From Alphaproteobacteria bacterium (GTDB lineage Bacteria; Pseudomonadota; Alphaproteobacteria; ATCC43930; CGMCC-115725): a stretch of DNA of 48,190 bases. Under the pieces are notes generated by a model. That model was given only the letters and a program-made list of their open reading frames with translations. It did not search any database and was not told the origin of the DNA. Of this stretch, positions 16,378 through 24,184 are shown piece by piece. Location: the NCBI GenBank assembly GCA_021325525.1, contig JAJPHB010000023.1:1-48190 (forward strand), read 5' to 3'. Made by a program: the position numbers and the translations under genes. Numbering within the stretch: position 1 is the stretch's first letter; each line of letters opens with the position of its first letter.

Positions 16378-17190
16378 ATGGCTGTCCGTTCCGCCACCAT
16401 CAACGTCATGGCCGGCGCCGCCTTGAAGGCGGCGCGGGGTCTCATCCGCGATTTCGGCGAGGTCGAGCAGCTCCAGGTCTCGGTCAAGGGCCCCGCCGAT
16501 TTCGTCTCGACGGCCGACCTCAAAGCCGAGCGCATCCTGCGCCAGGAGCTCGGCCGGGCGCGGCCCGGCTACGGCTTTCTCATGGAGGAATCGGGCGAGA
16601 CCGCCGGCACGGATGCGCGCCATCGCTGGATCGTCGACCCGCTCGACGGCACCAAGAACTTCCTGCACGGCATCCCGCACTGGTGCATCTCGATCGCCTT
16701 GGAGCGCGACGGCGAGATCGTCGCCGGCATCATCTACGAGCCGACGCGCGACGAGATGTACTGGGCCGAGAGAGGCGCCGGCGCCTATTTGAACGAGCGG
16801 CGCCTGCGCGTCTCGGCGCGGCGCGGCCTCGCCGACGCGCTTATCGGCACCGGCATTCCGTTTCGCGAGCGCGGCGACCACAAGGTCTATCTCTCGACTC
16901 TCGCCGCAGTGATGGGCGCGACGGCGGGCGTCCGGCGGCCGGGCTCGGCGGCGCTCGATTTGGCCTATGTCGCCGCCGGCCGCTACGACGGCTACTGGGA
17001 ATACGGCCTCTCGGCCTGGGACATCGCCGCCGGCATTCTGCTCGTGCGCGAGGCGGGCGGCTATGTGAGCGACCTCTCGGGCGGGCATGAGATGCTGGCG
17101 ACCGGCGACGTCCTCGCCGCCAACGACCATCTTCACCTGCCGCTCGCCGCGCTCATCCGCGACGCGGCCCGGCACCCGGCCGGTGGATGA
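16378..17190 (+). CDS. Inositol monophosphatase family protein (SuhB-like)
   Basis: 270 residues from the ATG at 16378, preceded by GGAAGAG. Metal-binding motifs are all present: EESGE near residue 77, DPLDGTKNFLHG near 90 and WDIAAGILLVREAGG near 220. Members hydrolyse inositol phosphates, histidinol phosphate, PAP or related small phosphates using Mg2+. It sits between efp and the OmpA/MotA/MotB-like module on the same strand. The true substrate cannot be told from sequence. Confidence 0.9.
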   Translation: MAVRSATINVMAGAALKAARGLIRDFGEVEQLQVSVKGPADFVSTADLKAERILRQELGRARPGYGFLMEESGETAGTDARHRWIVDPLDGTKNFLHGIPHWCISIALERDGEIVAGIIYEPTRDEMYWAERGAGAYLNERRLRVSARRGLADALIGTGIPFRERGDHKVYLSTLAAVMGATAGVRRPGSAALDLAYVAAGRYDGYWEYGLSAWDIAAGILLVREAGGYVSDLSGGHEMLATGDVLAANDHLHLPLAALIRDAARHPAGG

Positions 17191-17269
17191 GGCCGCCTCT
17201 CCGGCCAAACCATTTGTGAGGCGCGGCCCGGATGCGCTATTTTGCCGGTTGCGCGCGGCGGATGGCGGA

Positions 17270-18139
17270 ATGGCAAAAGCACGGAGTGCGGCGGGCATGG
17301 CGGTCCTGAGGATGCGGCGCCGGCGCCCGCGCGTCGACGCGGGCGGGCGCGCTCGGCGACCGTGGCGCGCGGCCGTCGCCGGCGCCGCTCTGCTCCTCTG
17401 CGGCGCCTCTCACAGCGGTTCCGCCAAGACGCCAGAGGTCGAGGTCGATCTCGGCGCCCTCGATTCCCTGCCGCCGCCGGCGGGCGAGCCGAGCCGCGTC
17501 ATTCACCTTCACCCGCCGGTCATCGCCCCGCAGCACCCGGCCGCGACGGCGCCACGATCGCGCGCCGCGGCCACGGCGCCGGCGAAACCCGCGCCGCGGC
17601 CGGCGAAAGCGGCCGCGGCCGAGCCGGAGGCGCCCGTTCCGATACCCGACCCCTCGCGCATTCCGCCGCCGCCGCATCTCGCGGCCGCACCGCCGCCGCC
17701 ACCGCCGCCCGCACCCAGCGGGCCGACGGCCGAGGCCCCGGCCGCCGTGCCGACGAAGACGGTCGCCGCCATTCCGGAGCACGCTCCTGACAGACCCGGC
17801 GCCACCGCTCCGGCGCCGGCGGCCGAAACGGTGGCCCAGCGGCTGCTCTTCGCTGCCGCCGCCACCGATCTGCCGGCCGATGCTAAGGCGGAGCTTCACG
17901 CCCTGGCGAAGCGCCTCAACGCCGATCCGCATCTTTATGTCCAGCTCCTGGCCTATGCCGGCGGCGAGGGCGATGCGAGCCAGGCGCGGCGCATCTCGCT
18001 GTCGCGCGCGCTCGCCGCGCGCAGCTATCTCGTCGATCAAGGAGTTGACGTGAATCGGGTCGATATCAGGCCGCTCGGCAACCGCACCGAACCGGGCCTG
18101 CCGCCCGACCGCGTCGACCTCGTGACGGCCGAGCGCTGA
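17270..18139 (+). CDS. Proline-rich periplasmic protein with OmpA-like C-terminus
   Basis: 289 residues from the ATG at 17270 (another in-frame ATG at 17297). A basic N-terminus is followed by one hydrophobic segment (about residues 35-50, AAVAGAALLLCGAS), then a long Pro/Ala-rich linker with runs such as IPPPPHL and PPPPPPPAP. The C-terminal 100 residues resemble an OmpA peptidoglycan-binding domain: LYVQLLAYAGGEGDASQARRISLSRALAARSYLVDQGVDVNRVDIRPLG. It precedes the MotA-like gene by 3 bases, so the three genes to 20707 form one envelope module. The linker length suggests it spans the periplasm. Confidence 0.75.
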   Translation: MAKARSAAGMAVLRMRRRRPRVDAGGRARRPWRAAVAGAALLLCGASHSGSAKTPEVEVDLGALDSLPPPAGEPSRVIHLHPPVIAPQHPAATAPRSRAAATAPAKPAPRPAKAAAAEPEAPVPIPDPSRIPPPPHLAAAPPPPPPPAPSGPTAEAPAAVPTKTVAAIPEHAPDRPGATAPAPAAETVAQRLLFAAAATDLPADAKAELHALAKRLNADPHLYVQLLAYAGGEGDASQARRISLSRALAARSYLVDQGVDVNRVDIRPLGNRTEPGLPPDRVDLVTAER

Positions 18140-18142
18140 CCC

Positions 18143-19351
18143 ATGCTGGCGCAGCAGGAGATCGGCGAGCACGCGGCCAAGCCAGCCCTCGCCAAGATGC
18201 CGACGATCGGCCGGCCGCGGCGCTATCTCAACCGCATGGTGGCGTTCCTCGTCGCCGTCGCCATCGTCTGCGCGCTCATCGCGCCGGCGCTCGCCAACGC
18301 CTTCCTCGGCAACCCGATGCTGAACGGCATCATCATGGGCGCGATGGTGGCCGGCATCGTCTACATCTTCCGGCAGGTCTGGATGCTCTATCCGGAAGTC
18401 GCCTGGATTGAGAGCTTCCGCCGCAACCAAGGCGCGGCGTCGAGCGACGCCGTGCCGCGCCTCCTCTCGCCGATGGCGAAGATGCTGGGCGAGCGCAAGG
18501 GCGGCCGGGTCAGCCTCTCGGCGGTGGCGCTGCGCACGCTTCTCGACGGCATCGCGACCCGGCTCGACGAATCGCGGGAGATCTCGCGCTACTTCATCGG
18601 CCTCCTCGTCTTCCTCGGCCTCCTCGGCACCTTCTACGGGCTCCTCGAGACGCTGCGCTCGGTCGGCGGCGCCATCAACGGCCTCTCGATCGGCGGCGGC
18701 GACGTGGCGCGCGTCTTCGGCGATCTGAAGAACAGCCTGCAGGCGCCGCTCGCCGGCATGGGCACGGCTTTCAGCGCCTCGCTCTTCGGTCTTGCGGGGT
18801 CGCTCGTGCTGGGCTTTCTCGAATTGCAGGCGGGACAGGCGCAGAACCGCTTCTACAATGATCTCGAAGAGTGGCTGTCGAGCTATACGCGCCTCTCGGC
18901 CGGCGGGCCGCTCGCCGAGGCCGGCGACGCCTCGGTGCCGGCCTATATTCAGGCGCTCCTCGAGCAGACCGCGGACAGCCTCGACAATCTCCAGCGCATC
19001 ATCGCGCGCGGCGAGGAGAGCCGCATCTCGGCCAATGCCGGCCTCATCGGCCTCACCGAGAAGCTCGCGATGCTGGGCGAGCAGATGAAGGCCGAGCAGG
19101 GCCTTCTCCTCCATCTCGCCGAAAGCCAGATGGAGCTGAAGCCGATCCTGGCGAAGCTCGCCGATGGCGGCGGCGCGCAGCGCGGCGCCGACGAGGCGCT
19201 GCGCAGCCATATGCGCAACATCGAGATGTATCTGGGGCGCGTCGTCGAAGACCTTGCGCATGGCCGCCAGGAGACGATCCAGGAGGTGCGGAGCGAGATC
19301 CGCCTCCTCGCCCGCACCATCGCCGCGCTCGCCGAAGAGAGCGAGCGCTAG
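18143..19351 (+). CDS. MotA/TolQ/ExbB-family proton channel subunit
   Basis: 402 residues. Predicted membrane segments lie at about 32-54, 60-77, 149-170 (YFIGLLVFLGLLGTFYGLLETL) and 208-228 (AFSASLFGLAGSLVLGFLEL); the last two carry the LGTFYGLLET and GM-TAFSASLFGL signatures of the family. Residues about 240-402 form a long helical cytoplasmic tail. Such proteins pair with a MotB/TolR-type partner to turn proton flow into movement or force on the cell wall. The partner is the next gene, 15 bases downstream. It is not the flagellar MotA; no flagellar genes are present. Confidence 0.85.
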   Translation: MLAQQEIGEHAAKPALAKMPTIGRPRRYLNRMVAFLVAVAIVCALIAPALANAFLGNPMLNGIIMGAMVAGIVYIFRQVWMLYPEVAWIESFRRNQGAASSDAVPRLLSPMAKMLGERKGGRVSLSAVALRTLLDGIATRLDESREISRYFIGLLVFLGLLGTFYGLLETLRSVGGAINGLSIGGGDVARVFGDLKNSLQAPLAGMGTAFSASLFGLAGSLVLGFLELQAGQAQNRFYNDLEEWLSSYTRLSAGGPLAEAGDASVPAYIQALLEQTADSLDNLQRIIARGEESRISANAGLIGLTEKLAMLGEQMKAEQGLLLHLAESQMELKPILAKLADGGGAQRGADEALRSHMRNIEMYLGRVVEDLAHGRQETIQEVRSEIRLLARTIAALAEESER

Positions 19352-19366
19352 CCCGCCGCCGCGCCG

Positions 19367-20707
19367 ATGTCGATCGCCCGCCGCTCGCGCCGCAGCGAGA
19401 TCAATATCTGGCCCGCCTTCGTCGATTCGCTGGGCCAGCTCGTCATCGCCATCATCTTCCTGCTGCTCATCTTCACGGTGGCGCAGTTCCTGACGACCGA
19501 CGCGCTCTCGGGCCGCGACCAGGCGCTGCAGCGCCTGACGCAGCAGGTGAACGAGCTGACCGACCTCCTCAACCTCGAAAAGCGCGCGAACGGCGATCTG
19601 CGCCTCAATCTGGCGCAGCTCTCGACCGAGCTGCAGAATGCCAATTCGGCAAAGGACACGCTGACGACGCGCCTTGCCGAGCTCGCCGCCAAATCGCAGG
19701 ACGACGCGGCGCGCGCCGACCGTCTCTCGCGCGAGCTCGTCGACGCCAACCAGGCGATCGCGGCCGACAAGGAGAAGGTCGAGCTGCAAGTGAAGGAGCT
19801 GGAGAGCCTCCGCCGCGACATCGAGGCCTTGAAGAAGGTGCGCGCCGAGTTGGAAGGGCAGGTGACGAGCCTCGCCGCGGCGCAGCAGAAATCGCAGCAG
19901 GATTTGACGGCGGCCCGCGACCGCTCGAAGGAGCTGGAGGCTCAGCTCTCGACCGAGCAGGAGCGCACGGCGCTCGCGCAGAAGGAGATCGACAAGCGCG
20001 ACATCCGCCTCGCCGAGCTGACGCAACAGAGCGAGCAGGCAGCGGCCGCCCTCGCCGCGCAGGAGAAGCTGACGAAGGAGTCGCAGGATCGGGTCGACAT
20101 CCTCAACCAGCAGATCGCGGCGCTGCGCCTGCAGCTTCAGAAGATCTCGGCGGCGCTCGATCTCTCCGAGGCGAAATCGAAAGACCAGCAGGCGCAGATC
20201 GTCGATCTCGGCCGCCGCCTCAACCTCGCCCTCGCCAGCAAGGTCGAGGAGCTGGCGAAATTCCGCTCGGAGTTCTTCGGCCGTCTGCGCCAGGTGCTCG
20301 GCGACCGCCCCGACATCCGCATCGTCGGCGACCGCTTCGTCTTCCAATCCGAGGTTCTCTTCGCGCAAGGAAGCGCCGAGCTCGGCGACGACGCCAAGCG
20401 CCAGCTCCTCCCCGTGGCCGCCGCGCTGAAGGAGCTCATCCCGAAAATCCCGAGCGACATCAACTGGGTGCTCCGCGTCGACGGGCACACCGACAAGCGG
20501 CCGATCGCGACGGCGCAATTCCCCTCGAACTGGGAGCTATCGACCGAGCGCGCGATCTCGGTCGTCCGCTTCCTCATCGACAACGGGATTCCCGCCGACC
20601 GCCTCGCCGCCGCCGGTTTCGGCGAGTTCCAGCCGATCGATCCGCGCGACGACGAGGTGGCCTACCGCCGCAACCGCCGCATCGAGCTGAAGCTGACGGA
20701 GCGCTGA
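19367..20707 (+). CDS. MotB/OmpA-like protein with long coiled coil
   Basis: 446 residues. One N-terminal membrane helix (about 17-42) contains Asp20 in WPAFVDSLGQLVIAII, the position of the proton-carrying Asp of MotB. Residues about 45-300 are a heptad-rich coiled coil (Leu/Glu/Gln/Lys). The C-terminal OmpA domain (about 320-446) carries LRVDGHTDKRPI and AAGFGEFQPID...RRNRRIELKL, which bind peptidoglycan. The layout resembles MotB and ZorB but with a much longer rod than flagellar MotB. With the MotA-like subunit it should form an inner-membrane motor reaching the wall. The cellular task is unknown. Confidence 0.86.
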   Translation: MSIARRSRRSEINIWPAFVDSLGQLVIAIIFLLLIFTVAQFLTTDALSGRDQALQRLTQQVNELTDLLNLEKRANGDLRLNLAQLSTELQNANSAKDTLTTRLAELAAKSQDDAARADRLSRELVDANQAIAADKEKVELQVKELESLRRDIEALKKVRAELEGQVTSLAAAQQKSQQDLTAARDRSKELEAQLSTEQERTALAQKEIDKRDIRLAELTQQSEQAAAALAAQEKLTKESQDRVDILNQQIAALRLQLQKISAALDLSEAKSKDQQAQIVDLGRRLNLALASKVEELAKFRSEFFGRLRQVLGDRPDIRIVGDRFVFQSEVLFAQGSAELGDDAKRQLLPVAAALKELIPKIPSDINWVLRVDGHTDKRPIATAQFPSNWELSTERAISVVRFLIDNGIPADRLAAAGFGEFQPIDPRDDEVAYRRNRRIELKLTER

Positions 20708-20731
20708 CGGCGGGCAGCGCCCGCTCGCGGC

Positions 20732-21109
20732 CTACCGCAGCACGGCGTAGCCGCGGTGGCGCAGGCAGTTGGCGATGACCTGCTTCTGCGCCGCGGCGCC
20801 GTGGAGGCCGCCGCTGGCGCTGCCGCCGGCTGCGCCGATGCTGGCGCCGACCGCGGCACCGCTGCCGGCGCCGCCGCCGAAGGCGCCGGCGATGGCGCCC
20901 AGGGCGCCGCCGAGGAGCGCGCCGCCGGCGCCCGAAGCCGCGGCTTCGCCCGCCGGGCTCACCTCCTCGGCATATTGCCGGCACTCGGCGAGGTCCTGCT
21001 GATATTGCGCCGGATCGACGCCCTTCATATCGACGATGGGCTGATAGGATTGGGCGCAGCCAGTCAAGAACAGCGCGGCGAGCGGCGGCAGCAGGATCAG
21101 GCCTCGCAT
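20732..21109 (-). CDS. Glycine-zipper lipoprotein
   Basis: 125 residues from the ATG at 21109 with GGAGG upstream. A lipoprotein signal ends in LFLTGC (lipid-modified Cys18). A glycine-zipper run (GGALLGGALGAIAGAFGGGAGSG-type, about residues 62-100) is followed by a short C-terminal part with a Cys. Such proteins sit in the outer membrane or periplasm; some relatives are inhibitors or scaffold proteins. Function unknown. Confidence 0.8.
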   Translation of the reverse strand: MRGLILLPPLAALFLTGCAQSYQPIVDMKGVDPAQYQQDLAECRQYAEEVSPAGEAAASGAGGALLGGALGAIAGAFGGGAGSGAAVGASIGAAGGSASGGLHGAAAQKQVIANCLRHRGYAVLR

Positions 21110-21238
21110 TGAGCGGCCTCCGATGCGGATACGGGTGCGGCGGCGGGGCAGCCGCTGGTCGAGACGATAACGACAGGGCGAGGGTTGCCTCACCCGGCGC
21201 GCTTCGCTATAACCGCGCCCTCTTTTGGAGTTGCGGCC

Positions 21239-21466
21239 ATGAAGGACGGAATTCACCCCGATTATCACGAGATCACCGTCGTCATGACCGACGGCAGCTC
21301 GTATCAGACGCGCTCGACCTATGGCAAGGCGGGGGACACGCTGCGGCTCGAGATCGATTCGAAATCGCATCCCGCCTGGACCGGCGGCCAGCAGCGCCTC
21401 GTCGATACCGGCGGCCAGCTCGCCCGCTTCAACAAGCGCTTCCAGGGCTTCAACCTCAAGAAGTAA
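21239..21466 (+). CDS. rpmE: 50S ribosomal protein L31
   Basis: 75 residues from the ATG at 21239 (TGGAG upstream). [19 protein letters not shown] and [19 protein letters not shown] are typical of bacterial L31. No zinc-binding CxxC pair is present, the usual alphaproteobacterial form. It is divergent from the glycine-zipper lipoprotein and convergent with rcdA, with 14 bases between stop codons and no visible terminator. Confidence 0.95.
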   Translation: MKDGIHPDYHEITVVMTDGSSYQTRSTYGKAGDTLRLEIDSKSHPAWTGGQQRLVDTGGQLARFNKRFQGFNLKK

Positions 21467-21480
21467 CGAAGGGCGAGCGC

Positions 21481-21894
21481 CTAGGCGCTCTGCCGGCGAA
21501 CCATTTCGTCGAGGCGGGCCACTCGGATATAGAGGCGGTGGCTGCGATCGAGGAGATCGCGGAAATAGCGCGGAAGGCCGGCGAGCTCGGCCTCGTCCTC
21601 GCCCTCCATGCAGACGGCGATCGCGGCGAGCGGCCCGTTCTTCGCCACGATCTCGGCGTTGCTGAGCTCGCCCGCATGCACGGCGCGCTGCGCCAGCAGC
21701 CAGGCCATGATCTGGGTCAGCCGGGCGGTGACGCGCAGCGTCGCGCAGCAGAAGCGGACCCCTTCGGCCGGCGACAGGCCGGCGCGGTCCCGGGGTTCCG
21801 CATGGGCGACATAGTCGCGCATCTCGACGAGGAGGCTCATCGCCTCGTCATAGGTGCGGTTGAAGAATGCGGTGGGTGCGGCGGTCACGGGCAC
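21481..21894 (-). CDS. rcdA: RcdA/DUF1465 family protein
   Basis: 137 residues, all helical. The start is a GTG at 21894 with GAGGAGG 8 bases upstream. The sequence (TYDEAMSLLVEMRDYVAH, LRVTARLTQIMAWLLAQRAV, YIRVARLDEMVRRQ) fits DUF1465, the family of Caulobacter RcdA, an adaptor that helps deliver CtrA to ClpXP protease at the cell pole during the cell cycle. The family is confined to alphaproteobacteria, so this gene helps place the organism. The function in this species is inferred. Confidence 0.83.
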   Translation of the reverse strand: MPVTAAPTAFFNRTYDEAMSLLVEMRDYVAHAEPRDRAGLSPAEGVRFCCATLRVTARLTQIMAWLLAQRAVHAGELSNAEIVAKNGPLAAIAVCMEGEDEAELAGLPRYFRDLLDRSHRLYIRVARLDEMVRRQSA

Positions 21895-21993
21895 GCTTCG
21901 GGCCTCCTCGCGCGCGCCAGTATGCCGCGCATCGGTTAATTTTCCAGCCCGGAAGCGGAGGGGCCGGTTCTCGCCAGGGTTGCCGGACCGCCT

Positions 21994-22020
21994 CTTGAAC
22001 GCCGCCGGCCATCCCCCTAT
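21994..22020 (+). promoter_or_regulatory. Heat-shock (sigma-32) promoter of hsp20
   Basis: CTTGAAC (21994-22000) and CCCCTAT (22014-22020) separated by 13 bases, a close match to the RpoH consensus. It lies 10 bases before the first hairpin of the thermometer and about 105 bases before the hsp20 start codon. Confidence 0.75.
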
Positions 22021-22029
22021 CTGAACAAC

Positions 22030-22125
22030 GTCGGATGCCGAATTCGGGTCCGACCGTCAACCCTGGATATCCGGCCCCGCGGGCGGATATCCGCGACCCA
22101 TGTTGCTCGCTTGGAGGATATGGTC
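22030..22125 (+). promoter_or_regulatory. ROSE-type RNA thermometer in the hsp20 leader
   Basis: Three successive hairpins can be paired by eye. First: GTCGGA (22030-22035) with TCCGAC (22049-22054), with an inner CCGAATTCGG. Second: GGATATCCG (22065-22073) with CGGATATCC (22084-22092). Third: GACC (22095-22098) with GGTC (22122-22125), enclosing TTGCTC opposite the Shine-Dalgarno GGAGGAT. The TTGCT-N-TTGGAGGAT arrangement is the conserved core of ROSE elements, which hide the ribosome-binding site at low temperature and melt on heating. Confidence 0.85.
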
Positions 22126-22593
22126 ATGAATGCTTTCGACTTCTCCCCCCTCTTCCGTTCGACCATCGGTTTCGACCGCTTGATGCGCCTTGCCGATGCG
22201 GCGACGCGCGGCGACACCTCCGCCACCTACCCACCCTACAACATCGAGAAGACGGGCGAGGATTCCTACCGCCTGACCATGGCGGTCGCCGGCTTCGGCC
22301 AGGAGGATCTCGACGTCCGCGTACAGGAGAACGCGCTCCTCATTTCCGGCAAGGCCAAGACGGAGGAGGACAACGCCATCTATCTCCACCGCGGCATCGC
22401 CCGGCGCGCCTTCGAGCGGCGCTTCCAGCTCGCCGACACGATCAAGGTCGTCGGCGCCAGCCTCGATAACGGGCTCCTCCATGTGGCGCTCGTCCGCGAG
22501 GTGCCGGAGGCGTTGAAGCCGCGCACCATCCCGATCACCACGGCCACCCCGGCCCAGGTGATCGAGCATGAGGGCGAGAAGAAGGCGGCGTAA
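22126..22593 (+). CDS. Small heat-shock protein of the Hsp20/IbpA family
   Basis: 155 residues from the ATG at 22126, 8 bases after GGAGG. The alpha-crystallin domain spans about 40-135 (YPPYNIEKTGEDSYRLTMAVAGF, ALLISGKAK, YLHRGIARRAFERRFQLAD, NGLLHVALVREVP). It holds unfolding proteins for refolding by other chaperones. FDFSPLFRSTIGFDRL at the start is typical of the rhizobial IbpA class, whose genes commonly carry ROSE leaders as this one does. Confidence 0.95.
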   Translation: MNAFDFSPLFRSTIGFDRLMRLADAATRGDTSATYPPYNIEKTGEDSYRLTMAVAGFGQEDLDVRVQENALLISGKAKTEEDNAIYLHRGIARRAFERRFQLADTIKVVGASLDNGLLHVALVREVPEALKPRTIPITTATPAQVIEHEGEKKAA

Positions 22594-22630
22594 GGCGCCT
22601 GCGCTCGCCCCTCACCCGGCTCGCCCCTCA

Positions 22631-22696
22631 CCCTGCCCTCTCCCCGTCGCCCCCACCCTTCCCTCCCCCGCAAGCGGGGGAGGGTTCGGGAGGAGG
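22631..22696. repeat. GC-rich palindromic repeat, copy 2
   Basis: A perfect 24-base palindrome at 22661-22684 (CCCTCCCCCGC-AA and its complement) with about 30 bases of C-rich left flank shared with the copy at 24016-24110. It follows hsp20 by about 40 bases and lies between it and the oppositely directed thioesterase gene; it could act as a two-way terminator stem. The rest of the gap to 22769 has no gene. Confidence 0.75.
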
Positions 22697-22769
22697 AGCG
22701 AGGCGGCGCCAAGCCTTACCCGAAGCTGGGTGAGGATTTGTCCCCGCGTGGAAACACTATAAGAACTGC

Positions 22770-23204
22770 TCACCCGACCCGCAGCTTCTCCAGCGCCGCC
22801 CGGATGCGCTCCGGAATGGGTGCCGGGCGGCGCGAGGCTCTGTCGACAAAGACGTGGATGAAGTGGCCGGTGGCCGCCGGGCTCGAGACGCCGGCGCGGA
22901 AGAGGCCGATCTCGTGGCGGACGCTGGTCCGCCCGAGATGAGCGACGCGGAGGCCGGCATCGACGGTCTCGGGGTAGGCCAACGGCTCGTGATAGCGGCA
23001 CATCGTCTCGACGACGAGGCCGATGACCGGTCCCGCATAGATGTCGAGACCGCCCGCCTCGATGTAGTAGCGGTTGACGACGGTGTCGAAGAATTCGTAG
23101 TAGCGCACATTGTTGACGTGGCCATAGACGTCGTTGTCGATCCAGCGTGTCGGGATCGCGAGAAAGTGCCGGTAGCTCTCGCGCAGCTCCCCCTCTCCGG
23201 CCAT
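22770..23204 (-). CDS. Hotdog-fold acyl-CoA thioesterase (4HBT family)
   Basis: 144 residues from the ATG at 23204, overlapping the upstream hydrolase stop (ATGA). The catalytic and signature segment is RWIDNDVYGHVNNVRYYEFFDT, with the Asp and His-Val-Asn-Asn of 4-hydroxybenzoyl-CoA thioesterase relatives. Second gene of a pair with the alpha/beta hydrolase. The acyl group is unknown. Confidence 0.88.
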   Translation of the reverse strand: MAGEGELRESYRHFLAIPTRWIDNDVYGHVNNVRYYEFFDTVVNRYYIEAGGLDIYAGPVIGLVVETMCRYHEPLAYPETVDAGLRVAHLGRTSVRHEIGLFRAGVSSPAATGHFIHVFVDRASRRPAPIPERIRAALEKLRVG

Positions 23205-23992
23205 CACGCCACCTCGCGCAGCGCCGCCAGCGTCCGCATCGGATCCTCCAGCATCATCATGTGGCCGACGCGCGGCAGCACCTCGCTGCGGCCGGCGGCG
23301 AAGGCGCGGGCGAAATCGACCGCCTTGGCGGCGGGCGTCATGCGGTCGTCGCCGCCGAGGAGGAGAAGCGTCGGCGCCGTCACCCGTCCCGCCGCCGCCA
23401 GCGCCCCGCGATAGGCATCGCAGGCGGCGAGATCGGCGGCGAGGCTGGAGCCGGGCGCGCGTTCGAGGAGGCGCAAGGCCTCGCCGGTGAGCCACAATCC
23501 GGGCGCGTCATTGCCGCCGAGCTGGGCCGGGCGGCCGAGACTCCAGCCGACCATGAGCTCGACGGCGCCATGCGCGCCGGCCTCGGCCGCCGCCAGCAAG
23601 TCGGGATGGACCGGCATCCGCGGCGTCATGCCGAGAAGGGCGAGGCCAGCAAGCGCCGGGCCGGCGCGCGCCGCCGCCTCCAGCGCGACGAGCGCGCCCA
23701 TGCTGTGGCCGATGAGCGCGAAGCGCCCCGCGCCCGCGGCGGCGAGCGCCGCCAGCACGCAATCCGCCATGTCCTCGATCCGCCGCAAGCCCGGCCCGGC
23801 GCTCCGCCCATGGCCCGGGAGGTCGAGGGCGAGGACGTTGCGCCCGTGATGGGCGAACCAGCGCGTCTGCAAAGCCCAAACCGTATGGTCCATGCCGGCG
23901 CCGTGAATGAAGACGGCGCAAGGCAGCGCCGGATCGAAGTCGCGGCCGCCCGTCGCCGCGAAGAGCGCCCGTCCGGCGGCGGCGATCTCCAT
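23204..23992 (-). CDS. Alpha/beta-fold hydrolase
   Basis: 262 residues. The oxyanion segment is FIHGAGMDHTVW, the nucleophile Ser is in LIGHSMGALVALEAA, and the catalytic His is in VGHMMMLEDP near the end, with GGDDRMTP as the acid region. Translationally coupled to the thioesterase gene that follows. Possibly an ester, lactone or thioester hydrolase; no specific substrate can be named. Confidence 0.88.
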   Translation of the reverse strand: MEIAAAGRALFAATGGRDFDPALPCAVFIHGAGMDHTVWALQTRWFAHHGRNVLALDLPGHGRSAGPGLRRIEDMADCVLAALAAAGAGRFALIGHSMGALVALEAAARAGPALAGLALLGMTPRMPVHPDLLAAAEAGAHGAVELMVGWSLGRPAQLGGNDAPGLWLTGEALRLLERAPGSSLAADLAACDAYRGALAAAGRVTAPTLLLLGGDDRMTPAAKAVDFARAFAAGRSEVLPRVGHMMMLEDPMRTLAALREVA

Positions 23993-24015
23993 TCAGCCGC
24001 CCTCGGCGAGCCCCC

Positions 24016-24110
24016 ATCCTGCCCTCCCCGTCGACCCCCACCCTTCCCTCCCCCGCAAGCGGGGGAGGGTCAGGGAGGGGGAGGGGGGGAGGGTTCGGGA
24101 GGGGGAGGCG
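24016..24110. repeat. GC-rich palindromic repeat, copy 3, with partial duplication
   Basis: The same perfect 24-base palindrome as copy 2, at 24046-24069, with the same left flank (CCTGCCCTC-CCCGTCG-CCCCCACCC). It is followed by one or two broken right-hand repeats (GGGAGGGGGAGG, GAGGGTTCGGGAGGGGGAGG), as if the right arm had been duplicated. It lies between metY and the hydrolase on the same strand. Confidence 0.75.
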
Positions 24111-24130
24111 CGAAGCGCCCACCACAAATT

Positions 24131-24155
24131 TTCGTGCCTTCGTGTCTTCGTGGTG
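24131..24155. repeat. CACGAAG-type dispersed repeat
   Basis: On the minus strand this reads as CACCACGAAGACACGAAGGC followed by ACGAA. A close relative lies at 48080-48106, and similar words open the repeat at 2287. It is non-coding. Confidence 0.5.
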
Positions 24156-24184
24156 AAGACGTTCCTTTGCGCCGATCGCACAGG

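Noticed and set aside
17270-20707. Zorya phage-defence system
   Set aside because: ZorA/ZorB-like architecture only; no ZorC, ZorD or ZorE-type gene in the neighbourhood and the context is housekeeping.
9684-24110. CRISPR array from the repeated C-rich/G-rich words
   Set aside because: Copies are far apart, palindromic and without regular spacers.
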